A stretch of 38,891 bases of DNA from positions 1 through 38,891 of the forward strand of contig UQGJ01000019.1 in the NCBI GenBank assembly GCA_900540545.1, given 5' to 3'. Origin of the DNA: an uncultured Eubacteriales bacterium (GTDB taxonomy: Bacteria; Bacillota; Clostridia; Oscillospirales; Oscillospiraceae). The position numbers were made by a program, and so were the translations under genes. The notes under the pieces are model-generated. The model was not told the DNA's origin. It saw only the letters and a list, made by a program, of their open reading frames with translations, and searched no databases. Positions 25,333-31,357 of this stretch are shown in pieces; the first letter of the stretch is position 1, and each line of letters begins with the position of its first letter.

Positions 25333-26103
25333 TTATCGCTGCTCTTTCCGCTGGAGCTGGAGACGGTCGGCAATCATGGCGATGAATTCGCTGTTGGTGG
25401 GCTTGCCCTTGGCGTTGGAGACGGTGTAGCCGAAATACTTCTGGAGGGTCTCCAAATCTCCCCGGTCCCAGGCCACCTCGATGGCGTGGCGGATGGCCCG
25501 CTCCACGCGGGAGGCGGTGGTGTTGAACTTCTTGGCCACCTCGGGATAGAGGATCTTGGTCACGGCGTTGATGACGTCCATGTTCTCCACCGTCATCATA
25601 ATGGCCTCCCGCAGGTACTGGTAGCCCTTGATGTGGGCGGGGACGCCGATTTCGTGGATGATGGAGGTGACCTGGCTCTCCAGGTCCTGGCGCTGCATGG
25701 CGGGACGGGTCCCCTCCTCCTCCAGCACCGTGGGGTTGGCGATTTGGCGCACCCGCTCCAGTACCGTGGACAGGCGGCAGGGCTTCATCATGCAGTAGTC
25801 GGCCCCGCCGGCCATCAGCCGCTCGGCGATCTCGCCCCGGGCGAAGCTTGACAGCATGAGGACTTTGGGCCGCCGTGACACGTTCCGCAGGCCCGCCAGG
25901 ACTTCCAGGCCGTCCAGATTCACCAGGAGCATATCCATCACGACCACGTCCGGCTTCAGGTCCTCCACCAGCTTCAGAAGCTCCTCGCCGTCCTGCGTGA
26001 CGCCGACGACCTCCATATCCATCTCGTCCTGCATGGTCTCAACCAGAAGGCCCCGCAGACTCTCGTCCGCATCAGCCACAATGATCCGCTTCTTGCTATC
26101 CAT
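25333..26103 (-). CDS. spo0A: sporulation master regulator Spo0A
   Basis: The 256-residue protein has a receiver domain with phospho-acceptor D57 in VVVMDMLL and K in YCMMKPC. A Spo0A C-terminal DNA-binding domain follows, with the diagnostic EVAKKFNTTASRVERAIRHA. It binds 0A boxes to start sporulation. ATG 26103 was chosen because the receiver domain starts there after a GGGAG site; the frame is open further upstream without support. It lies downstream of spoIVB, the usual neighbour. Its own sigma-A-type promoter and a perfect 0A box lie upstream. Confidence 0.97.
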   Translation of the reverse strand: MDSKKRIIVADADESLRGLLVETMQDEMDMEVVGVTQDGEELLKLVEDLKPDVVVMDMLLVNLDGLEVLAGLRNVSRRPKVLMLSSFARGEIAERLMAGGADYCMMKPCRLSTVLERVRQIANPTVLEEEGTRPAMQRQDLESQVTSIIHEIGVPAHIKGYQYLREAIMMTVENMDVINAVTKILYPEVAKKFNTTASRVERAIRHAIEVAWDRGDLETLQKYFGYTVSNAKGKPTNSEFIAMIADRLQLQRKEQR

Positions 26104-26174
26104 GACGTCTCCCTTTCCAGCAGAAAAAGTTACCTCTGCTCTCTTATTTTCAGTCGGAACTGACCGTTGCCTAT

Positions 26175-26203
26175 AATTTACCACAATATGACAGCAAGGT
26201 CAA
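26175..26203 (-). promoter_or_regulatory. spo0A promoter
   Basis: On the minus strand TTGACC (26203-26198) and TAAATT (26180-26175) are 17 bp apart, about 72 bp upstream of the spo0A start. The 0A box at 26245-26253 lies about 41 bp upstream of the -35. Confidence 0.72.
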
Positions 26204-26244
26204 TCCTTATTTTACAAAATATGGGAGACTATCGTTGTTCATTT

Positions 26245-26253
26245 TTCGACAAA
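26245..26253 (-). promoter_or_regulatory. Spo0A box upstream of spo0A
   Basis: On the minus strand the sequence is TTTGTCGAA, a perfect fit to the 0A-box consensus TTTGTCRAA. It lies between the spoIVB stop and the spo0A promoter, so Spo0A probably controls its own gene. Confidence 0.75.
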
Positions 26254-26265
26254 AATTTGGAAATC

Positions 26266-27381
26266 TTAGGCAATTCGCCCCTGAGCCGCCTGGCCCGCCT
26301 GGTCCAGCATGGTCTGGGCCAGGATACCATAGCCCTGGGTGGGGTCGTTGACCAGCACGTGGGTCACGGCCCCCACCACCCGGCCGTTCTGGAGGATGGG
26401 GCTGCCGCTCATCCCCTGGACGATGCCGCCGGTGGCCTCCAGCAGGCGGGGGTCCGTGACCTTGATCATCAGCTCCCGGGTGTCGTTGCTCCCGGCGGGA
26501 TAGACCCTGGTGATCTCCACCGCGTATTCCTCCACGGTATTTCCCGCGATATTGGATAAAATAGTGGCAGGACCCGTTTTTACCTCTTTCCGGAGGGCCA
26601 CCGGCATGGGATTCAGCCCTTCGGTCATGGTCTCATCGGTCAGGGTGCCGAAAATGCCCCCCGGCGTATTGGCGTAGAGCTCGCCCAGGTCGTTGTTCAC
26701 CTGGAACGCCCCGTGGAGCTCCCCCGGCGCGCCGGCCTCGCCCTTTTTCACGTCCGACACGGAGGCGAACATGATGGAGCCGGACTCCAGGGGCATGAGC
26801 AGGGCGGTATCGATGTCGTTGATGCTGTGGCCCAGGGCGCCGAAGATGCCGGAGTCCGGGTCGTAAAAGGTCATGGTGCCGATGCCGGCCATGGAGTCCC
26901 GGATCCAAGCGCCCAGCTTATAGGTGCCGTCGCTGCACTGGACGGCGCGGCCGGTGAGCTGGACCTGCTTGTCGCCCCGCATGGCCCGGATGCTCATCGG
27001 CTCCCCCTCCAGGTCCTGGAGCACGGTCTGGACCTCCTCAATGGTGTCCACCTGGGTGTTGTTGATGTGGGTGATGATGTCCCCCTGCCGCAGGCCGCAG
27101 TCTTTGGCGGGCGCGGTCTGGCCGTTCTCCCCGGCCAGCTCGCTGAGGCCCACCACCATCACGCCGTCGGAAAACATTTTAATGCCCACGGCCCGACCCA
27201 TGGGGATCACCGTCCGCCGCTCTCCTGATGCGGAAAAGAAGGCCGCGGGCACCGCCTCCGCCGCCTTCGCCGTCCCCACGGTCCCCATCAGCACCACCGC
27301 CGCCGCCAGGCACAGGGCCACGCCCCGCACGGCGAACAGCAGCTGCAGGGTCCAGGGCAAATTTTGCGGTTCTTCATTCAT
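26266..27381 (-). CDS. spoIVB: SpoIVB peptidase
   Basis: The 371-residue S55-family serine protease has an N-terminal membrane helix (about 13-35), a PDZ domain (GLRQGDIITHINNTQVDTIE) and a SpoIVB catalytic domain with GALGHSINDID and the serine motif GGIVQGMSGSPIL. In sporulating cells it is made in the forespore and signals across to activate sigma-K processing. ATG 27381 follows AAAGGGG. A CATATTA sequence upstream on the minus strand resembles a sigma-G -10, but no convincing -35 was found. The spoIVB-spo0A order is conserved in endospore formers. Confidence 0.96.
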   Translation of the reverse strand: MNEEPQNLPWTLQLLFAVRGVALCLAAAVVLMGTVGTAKAAEAVPAAFFSASGERRTVIPMGRAVGIKMFSDGVMVVGLSELAGENGQTAPAKDCGLRQGDIITHINNTQVDTIEEVQTVLQDLEGEPMSIRAMRGDKQVQLTGRAVQCSDGTYKLGAWIRDSMAGIGTMTFYDPDSGIFGALGHSINDIDTALLMPLESGSIMFASVSDVKKGEAGAPGELHGAFQVNNDLGELYANTPGGIFGTLTDETMTEGLNPMPVALRKEVKTGPATILSNIAGNTVEEYAVEITRVYPAGSNDTRELMIKVTDPRLLEATGGIVQGMSGSPILQNGRVVGAVTHVLVNDPTQGYGILAQTMLDQAGQAAQGRIA

Positions 27382-27644
27382 ATTGCCACCCCTTTCAAAA
27401 ATAGACAGCGGGGCGCGCCGCCACGCTCCCGCCACTATTAATATGACCGGAAACCGCTCCGGCAGGACTGGCAATGAAACACACCTTTGGGCTGGTGGAA
27501 CCTGGAAAACGGGCGGCGGACCGGGTTATGCGTCCCCCGCTCTGGCGGCTGCTGTTAATTTTCCAGAAGAAGGCGGCGGGACTGGCATATTTTGTCCATC
27601 CGGGGACATATCCTGTTCTTACAATGAGTGAGGGGGAATGTCCC

Positions 27645-28169
27645 GTGGGGAAGATTTCCAAAAAAATGCTGGCGGCCTTTGTCATCGCCACCCTGGTGGG
27701 CGCGTGTATGCACTTCGTCTACGCTATGTTGCCCAACCCGGTGACGGCCCTTGTGTCGCCCATCAACGAAAGTTTATGGGAGCATTTGAAAATTTTGTTC
27801 TGGCCCTACCTGGTTGCCTCCCTCCTGCTGACCCGGGGCGGAGAAAAGGGCTGCCGCGCGCCCTGGCTACTCTCCCTTCTGGTCCAAAGCGCCGCCATGC
27901 TGGCCGGCGGCTACCTCTACCACATCGTTTTGACGGGGGATGCCCTGGCGGTGGACGTGGGGCTTTACGTGCTGTGCATGGCCGCCGGCTTCGTGCTGCC
28001 GGGGCTGTTCCACAGCGTGGCCGACAAGCCTGGCCTGCGGGATGCCGTCACCCTGGCCGTGATCGCCCTGGCGGCCATGCTCGTCCTCTTCACCTTCCTC
28101 CCGCCGGACCACATCCTCTTTGCCGACCTGTCCGGCGTCAATACCTGGACCACCATCCCCTATTGCTGA
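27645..28169 (+). CDS. DUF6512 family membrane protein
   Basis: The 174-residue protein has about five hydrophobic segments. The motif SPINESLWEHLKILFWPYL is typical of DUF6512, a membrane family of unknown function found in Firmicutes. GTG 27645 is chosen because AGGGGG lies about nine bases upstream; ATG 27624 would add seven residues. It is divergent from spoIVB and precedes the tRNA gene. No charged catalytic motif was noticed beyond the NES...H segment. Confidence 0.72.
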   Translation: MGKISKKMLAAFVIATLVGACMHFVYAMLPNPVTALVSPINESLWEHLKILFWPYLVASLLLTRGGEKGCRAPWLLSLLVQSAAMLAGGYLYHIVLTGDALAVDVGLYVLCMAAGFVLPGLFHSVADKPGLRDAVTLAVIALAAMLVLFTFLPPDHILFADLSGVNTWTTIPYC

Positions 28170-28179
28170 AAAATCACTC

Positions 28180-28208
28180 TTTACAAATGCGCAAAAGGTT
28201 GCTATAAT
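28180..28208 (+). promoter_or_regulatory. promoter of tRNA-Arg
   Basis: TTTACA (28180-28185) and TATAAT (28203-28208) are separated by 17 bp. The tRNA begins 32 bp after the -10. Confidence 0.85.
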
Positions 28209-28240
28209 AATCAAGCGTCTTGAGAGAGACGTTTTGGTAT

Positions 28241-28317
28241 GCGCCCGTAGCGCAATTGGATAGAGCGTTAGATTCCGGTTCTAAAGGCTGGGGGTTCGAG
28301 TCCCTTCGGGCGTACCA
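28241..28317 (+). tRNA. tRNA-Arg (CCG)
   Basis: The 77-nt gene folds as a cloverleaf. The acceptor GCGCCCG pairs with CGGGCGT (one G-U), a five-pair anticodon stem TTAGA/TCTAA encloses loop TTCCGGT, and a GGTTCGAGTCC-type T arm follows. The anticodon is CCG, which reads CGG. The CCA end is encoded (28315-28317). Confidence 0.95.
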
Positions 28318-28354
28318 AAAAGAAAGACACGACTTTTGTCGTGTCTTTCTTTTT
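28318..28354 (+). terminator. terminator of tRNA-Arg
   Basis: A hairpin with stem GAAAGACACGAC, a TTTT loop and its complement, ending in a T-run, follows the CCA directly. Confidence 0.9.
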
Positions 28355-28355
28355 G

Positions 28356-28576
28356 GGTTTCACGCCGCATCGCGGCGCTCCACCCAATTTTATTTCATCC
28401 GCGGGCGGGCGAAATGAATTCGCCCTGCGGAAATTCTCCGCCGCCTTCAGCGGCTCCGAATTTACGGCGCAAAAGCGCCGCCCCGCCGTGCGGGGCCCCG
28501 TCTCCCTAATATCGATTTTGCCCAGTCGGGGCAAAGAAAAAACCTTGCAACTACAATGGTTGCAAGGTTTTCTTTA
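28356..28576. repeat. GC-rich palindromic intergenic stretch with a terminator-like end
   Basis: No gene is supported in this stretch. Several short hairpins are visible: GCCGC-atc-GCGGC near 28366, GGGCGAA-atgaa-TTCGCCC near 28411, and CGGCGC-aaaa-GCGCCG near 28475. It ends in a hairpin (28541-28550 with 28560-28569) flanked by A- and T-runs at 28534-28576, which could terminate in either direction. On the minus strand a 28-codon ORF (28660 to 28574) is open but has weak start signals. Confidence 0.55.
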
Positions 28577-28659
28577 TTTTCTGATTGTTTCATGTATCGC
28601 GTTTTGATTGCTGCGTTTGAGGTTAGACTTGAGGGTCTTCCATGCCCCTCCTCCTTTCA

Positions 28660-28687
28660 TTGACTTTTGCCCCAGCTCTGATATAAT
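28660..28687 (+). promoter_or_regulatory. promoter of microprotein unit 1
   Basis: TTGACT and TATAAT are 16 bp apart. The stretch around it (TTGACTTTTGCC, then TGATATAAT) is nearly the same as at 30193-30220. Confidence 0.8.
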
Positions 28688-28716
28688 AAATTAGTAACAT
28701 TATGGAGCGAACCGAT

Positions 28717-28800
28717 ATGGATGATAAGCATTTCTTGATTGGGGTTGCTATTTTTGGCGGAGTTACGCTTATTTTTATGACGATTTCCCTTCTCTCCTGA
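28717..28800 (+). CDS. 27-residue hydrophobic microprotein
   Basis: ATG 28717 follows a GGAG site by about nine bases and encodes 27 residues: a short charged start (MDDKHF) followed by one membrane helix. It lies 30 bp after the -10 of a strong promoter and 22 bp before the next small gene. Size and layout match the 28-residue product at 30246. No family is recognised. Possible roles are a small membrane regulator or a toxin-like peptide. Confidence 0.55.
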   Translation: MDDKHFLIGVAIFGGVTLIFMTISLLS

Positions 28801-28822
28801 CAGAAAGACGGGGGGCTGTATC

Positions 28823-29002
28823 ATGCTCTACTTTCTCTTGATTTTAGGTGCGATTGGAGCTTGTGTCCTGATTGCTGGGATCGGCTATGGCTGTCGTAGT
28901 GGCTTTGAGCGTGGGTCGCGTGGTCGCCGCTATTCCATACTTGGCTCTATCCTCTTTTTTCTTGGCTTTGGAATCCCTGTGCTATGGTTCACCTCATTGT
29001 AA
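28823..29002 (+). CDS. 59-residue two-helix membrane microprotein
   Basis: ATG 28823 follows GGGGGG by about eight bases. The product has two membrane helices joined by a basic loop (RSGFERGSRGRRYS), so the loop should face the cytoplasm. It is the second gene of unit 1 and is followed at once by a terminator. No family is recognised. The gene is less GC-rich than the chromosome core. Confidence 0.6.
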   Translation: MLYFLLILGAIGACVLIAGIGYGCRSGFERGSRGRRYSILGSILFFLGFGIPVLWFTSL

Positions 29003-29010
29003 CTTAACAC

Positions 29011-29151
29011 CTAGCCGCCCCACCGGGGCGGCTTTTCCTTACCCATTTCCCCATGCGCCTTATCAAACGCCTTGGTGTTGTTCCCCATGCTTTTGATTGC
29101 CGGGGAAAATTTGTCATACACTGTTACATAAATCCCAAGTTCTTCGGACAC
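29011..29151 (-). pseudogene. 46-codon fragment resembling the start of a phage tape-measure protein
   Basis: On the minus strand GTG 29151 follows GGGAGGTGG and opens a frame reading MSEELGIYVTVYDKFSPAIK, then SMGNNTKAFDKAHGEMGKEK. This looks like the N-terminus of a phage tail tape-measure protein but stops after 46 codons inside the terminator of unit 1. The similarity is by eye and the fragment is short. The tail-tube-like fragment at 30511-30777 lies on the same strand upstream, which is the usual phage order. Confidence 0.4.
29014..29040 (+). terminator. terminator of microprotein unit 1
   Basis: GCCGCCCC (29014-29021) pairs with GGGGCGGC (29025-29032) across a 3-nt loop and is followed by TTTTCCTTAC. 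Stem and tail are identical to the terminator at 30486-30508. Confidence 0.88.
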
Positions 29152-29181
29152 CGCAACCACCTCCCGTTATCCTCTGGTTTT

Positions 29182-29209
29182 TTGACTTATTGACTTCTTT
29201 TGGTATACT
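29182..29209 (+). promoter_or_regulatory. promoter of microprotein unit 2
   Basis: TTGACT and TATACT are 16 bp apart, the same spacing and -35 as the promoters at 28660 and 30193. Confidence 0.7.
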
Positions 29210-29234
29210 GAACTTGAACGGCAAGGTGATTTCC

Positions 29235-29354
29235 ATGAAGCGTCCGTTCAGAGATTTTTTCCTGGGTGATGCCGCAGGAAAATGTATACTTTTCGGCCTG
29301 ATTCTGTCAATTATTATGGCGATTATTAGTATATATGCCATCAATTCTTTTTAA
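29235..29354 (+). CDS. 39-residue single-pass membrane microprotein
   Basis: ATG 29235 follows AAGGTGAT. The 39-residue product has a cytoplasmic-type start (MKRPFRDFFLGDAAGK), then one membrane helix, and ends NSF. It can be aligned with the product at 30361: both share F8, a D, a GK pair, a GL pair and a similar helix. The two are probably related. No known family is recognised. Confidence 0.6.
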   Translation: MKRPFRDFFLGDAAGKCILFGLILSIIMAIISIYAINSF

Positions 29355-29406
29355 CCCGCTCATCTAACCTTCCCCTTAATATCAGAAAGGGCGCGAGACA
29401 AGGGTG

Positions 29407-29466
29407 AGACAAGGGGGCGGTTCTTCTATCGTGCTTGTCCAGGACGAAAGAACCGTCCCCCTGTCT
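29407..29466. repeat. GACAAGGGGG-type inverted repeat, copy 1
   Basis: The left arm (from AGACAAGGGGGCGGTTCTT) is mirrored by AGAACCGTCCCCCTGTCT at the right end, with an inner loop. A second element with the same arm ends is at 30105-30172. Such elements are known as repeats in Firmicutes genomes. Here it lies just upstream of the lipoprotein ribosome site. Confidence 0.75.
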
Positions 29467-29485
29467 TTAAACGGAGGTAACAAAA

Positions 29486-30016
29486 TTGAAAAAGTGGTTT
29501 GTTCTCATTCCTTGTTTTGCACTTATACTCTCACTCGTTGCCTGCAGCTCAGGCCAAAGCAGAGATAGCTCCGAGGGTCAAATTACGATCGAGAATGGCT
29601 CCTATAGCTGTACACCTCAAGAATTTATTGACATGCTCAATACATCGGCCCTTGCTCAGGAAGATGACGCCTTGCTGAATGTATCGGACTATGTCACTTC
29701 TGGAAAAGAAATTGAGGTTGGTGATTTCCATATCAGATTCAAGCTATATGAAGATGACAACGGAAAGCTGTCTAAAATGTCTATCTCCTGGAACGAAACA
29801 GGAATGAGTGATGAGCAATTCCATTCAACCAATTGGTATATCAGTCATATGATTTCTTATCTATCGCCTGAAAATGCCAAAGATATTTTTGATGCTCTTG
29901 GCTTTATTGGCTTCTCAGAAGAATACTACTACAATACGGTTACTGAGAATGGATCTGTTTTTGATTATGACGTGTTAAAGAGCGCAAACAAGTTAACCAT
30001 AACGCCAGCAGCATAG
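29486..30016 (+). CDS. putative lipoprotein, unknown function
   Basis: The 176-residue protein has a lipoprotein signal with lipobox LSLVAC. It would be exported and lipid-anchored. The mature part has no recognised domain; it contains a CTPQEFIDMLN segment and several aromatic, acidic stretches. TTG 29486 follows GGAGG by eight bases and is supported by the signal peptide. The gene is AT-rich relative to the chromosome. Two copies of the same inverted repeat flank it (29407-29466 and 30105-30172), which raises the possibility that the piece moved as a unit. Confidence 0.75.
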   Translation: MKKWFVLIPCFALILSLVACSSGQSRDSSEGQITIENGSYSCTPQEFIDMLNTSALAQEDDALLNVSDYVTSGKEIEVGDFHIRFKLYEDDNGKLSKMSISWNETGMSDEQFHSTNWYISHMISYLSPENAKDIFDALGFIGFSEEYYYNTVTENGSVFDYDVLKSANKLTITPAA

Positions 30017-30104
30017 GCTAATGCACTCATGTAGTGGAGGTGGCGTTTTGTCATGCGTTGCAGCTACACGTTAAAAGAACAAGTTATCGATGCCCGCCAA
30101 TGGG

Positions 30105-30172
30105 AGACAAGGGGACGGTTAACGTGAACCCAATGCAGGAGTAGAGGGTTCACGTTAACCGTCCCCCTGTCT
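30105..30172. repeat. GACAAGGGG-type inverted repeat, copy 2
   Basis: The left arm AGACAAGGGGACGGTTAACG extends through TGAACC. GGTTCACGTTAACCG and the closing TCCCCCTGTCT form the right arm. The terminal 16-18 bp match copy 1 at 29407-29466, while the inner sequence differs. It could also act as a terminator of the lipoprotein gene (TTTTGTT follows). Confidence 0.78.
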
Positions 30173-30192
30173 TTTGTTCTCACCTCGCTTGC

Positions 30193-30220
30193 TTGACTTT
30201 TAGCCACTTTTTGATATACT
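30193..30220 (+). promoter_or_regulatory. promoter of microprotein unit 3
   Basis: TTGACT and TATACT are 16 bp apart, within TTGACTTTTAGCC and TGATATACTAAA, very close to the promoter at 28660-28687. Confidence 0.8.
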
Positions 30221-30245
30221 AAAGCAAAAGAAAGGGGTCTGTGCT

Positions 30246-30332
30246 ATGCGTACAGGTCAAATGGTGACACTCATAGTCGCCGTTTCCATTATCGTCCTCT
30301 GTGGTATTGTTGCTGCAATTCTGATGTCTTGA
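30246..30332 (+). CDS. 28-residue hydrophobic microprotein
   Basis: ATG 30246 follows GAAAGGGG by several bases. The product is MRTGQMVTLIVAV followed by the rest of one membrane helix, ending LMS. Length, position after the promoter and layout match the 27-residue product at 28717. A second small gene starts 28 bp later. No family is recognised. Confidence 0.55.
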   Translation: MRTGQMVTLIVAVSIIVLCGIVAAILMS

Positions 30333-30360
30333 TTCCGCTATAACCAGGAGGTGTCATTCT

Positions 30361-30477
30361 ATGAAAATGACATGGAAAGAATTTGTAAGCGACACTCCCG
30401 GCAAGGTTATCGTTGGGCTGCTAATACTCCTGATTATTGTTGCGATTCATGCAATCATCACCATGCCTATTTTTTGA
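30361..30477 (+). CDS. 38-residue single-pass membrane microprotein
   Basis: ATG 30361 follows a strong AGGAGGTG site (30346-30353) by seven bases, the best translation signal among the microproteins. The product begins MKMTWKEFVSDTPGK and continues into one membrane helix. It resembles the 39-residue product at 29235 in the F-D-GK-GL pattern. A terminator follows 8 bp after the stop. Confidence 0.65.
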   Translation: MKMTWKEFVSDTPGKVIVGLLILLIIVAIHAIITMPIF

Positions 30478-30485
30478 TTCCTTTG

Positions 30486-30508
30486 GCCGCCCCTTTGGGG
30501 CGGCTTTT
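30486..30508 (+). terminator. terminator of microprotein unit 3
   Basis: The stem GCCGCCCC/GGGGCGGC with a TTT loop is followed by TTTTCC. Apart from the loop it is identical to the terminator at 29014-29040. Confidence 0.88.
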
Positions 30509-30510
30509 CC

Positions 30511-30777
30511 TTACTCTTTTCCCCTATGTTCCGCCTCCCAGGACGCCAGCGCCCAGATAAGGTCCCGCTCCCCCGGGGGCCACCCCTTCGTACGGAACGG
30601 CATCTCCACCTTGCCCACGTTCTTGGTCTCCCAGTCGGCCAAGGTCACGTCGTCGAAGCTCACGTTCTTCAGCACCACCCGCTCCGCTCCGCGGGTGTCC
30701 GGGTCGTATATCACCAAGGATAAGGATGGGAAGAAAGTCAAAGTCACCATTGAGCAGAAGAAGGGCGAGAAATGCAA
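30511..30777 (-). pseudogene. fragment resembling a phage tail tube protein (XkdM-like)
   Basis: On the minus strand the frame includes VVLKNVSFDDVTLADWETKN and GKVEMPFRTKGW, which resembles the C-terminal part of PBSX-type tail tube proteins. The similarity starts near 30715; the first residues of the open frame (from 30777) look unrelated. It lacks the normal N-terminal two thirds. On the plus strand, sequence beyond about 30712 reads as a different coding-like fragment (KDKDGKKVKVTIEQKKGEK), so a junction probably lies there. This is a remnant, not a working gene. Confidence 0.45.
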
Positions 30778-30842
30778 GCGCCACAGCTTCTCTTATACAA
30801 AAGTTCCTCCAGGGCTTGCGGCACAGCCCGGACAGGACAGAC

Positions 30843-30877
30843 CGCGGGGGCCTGTTTCTATGAAACAGGCCCCCGCG
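30843..30877. terminator. 16-bp hairpin downstream of the GerQ-like gene
   Basis: CGCGGGGGCCTGTTTC pairs perfectly with its complement across a TAT loop, 13 bp beyond the leftward gene's stop. The rightward tail (TCTACTTTT) is T-rich; the leftward tail is not. Confidence 0.65.
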
Positions 30878-30890
30878 TCTACTTTTCCCC

Positions 30891-31247
30891 TTACATCACA
30901 GGCCGGTGGAGCCGGGAGATGCAGTAGGACTGGGGGTCCGGCTGGCCCTCCGGGTACACCGAGACGAATTTCAGTGAGTAGATGTCGCAGGTCGTCTCCA
31001 CGCCGGTGCAGGGGTCCCGCAGGACAAAGTAGCTGGAGCCCACGTTCATCAAATATCCCGACAGAGTCGTCACCGACTGGGTGCCGATCAGAAAATGGCA
31101 GATGATGAAGCGGCCTTTCGCCGCGCACAACCGCTCCTGGTAGGAGCGGTTGTCCACCGACACGGGGGACGGTGCCTGGGCCTGGGGCATCCTGATTTCA
31201 TAGGGTTCCTGGGCGGGGGCAATGCCCGTCAAGGCGTCGCTGTTCAT
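30891..31247 (-). CDS. GerQ-like spore coat protein
   Basis: The 118-residue protein has a Pro/Gln-rich start. The second half, with GRFIICHFLIGTQSVTTLSG, SSYFVLRDPCTG and CDIYSLKFVSVY, resembles GerQ-type coat proteins that need to be deposited for normal germination. Cysteines are frequent, as in many coat proteins. ATG 31247 follows AGGAGG. A perfect TTTGTCGAA Spo0A box lies about 44 bp upstream. The assignment is by motif layout and is moderate. Confidence 0.55.
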   Translation of the reverse strand: MNSDALTGIAPAQEPYEIRMPQAQAPSPVSVDNRSYQERLCAAKGRFIICHFLIGTQSVTTLSGYLMNVGSSYFVLRDPCTGVETTCDIYSLKFVSVYPEGQPDPQSYCISRLHRPVM

Positions 31248-31290
31248 GGTAGTTCCTCCTCCCTCTTGGGTCACAGTCCATCCTATTCTT

Positions 31291-31299
31291 TTTGTCGAA
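31291..31299 (+). promoter_or_regulatory. TTTGTCGAA Spo0A-box candidate upstream of GerQ-like gene
   Basis: The sequence matches the 0A-box consensus perfectly. It lies in the 69-bp space between the GerQ-like start and the deoR terminator. A coat gene would normally depend on mother-cell sigma factors, so direct Spo0A control would be unexpected and this may be chance. Confidence 0.4.
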
Positions 31300-31315
31300 C
31301 GATGTGACAGGATGC

Positions 31316-31345
31316 AAAAAGGCCGCTGCATCTGCAGCGGCCTTT
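31316..31345 (-). terminator. terminator of the DeoR gene
   Basis: GGCCGCTGCA pairs with TGCAGCGGCC, extended by A-T pairs, and ends in five T on the minus strand, just beyond the deoR stop at 31358. Confidence 0.9.
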
Positions 31346-31357
31346 CCATGTACAGAA

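Noticed and set aside
27382..27480. Sigma-G promoter for spoIVB
   Set aside because: A CATATTA -10-like sequence is present on the minus strand but no matching -35 was found at proper spacing.
28220..28534. ORFs on both strands across the tRNA (28220-28417 plus, 28268-28534 minus)
   Set aside because: They are translations of the tRNA-Arg gene and its terminator, a known source of false proteins (VAQLDRAL... and VRPKGLEPPAF... products).
28574..28660. 28-codon minus-strand ORF overlapping promoter 28660
   Set aside because: It ends next to a good minus-strand terminator, but the start has only a weak GGGG at nine bases and no family is recognised; left as a possibility only.
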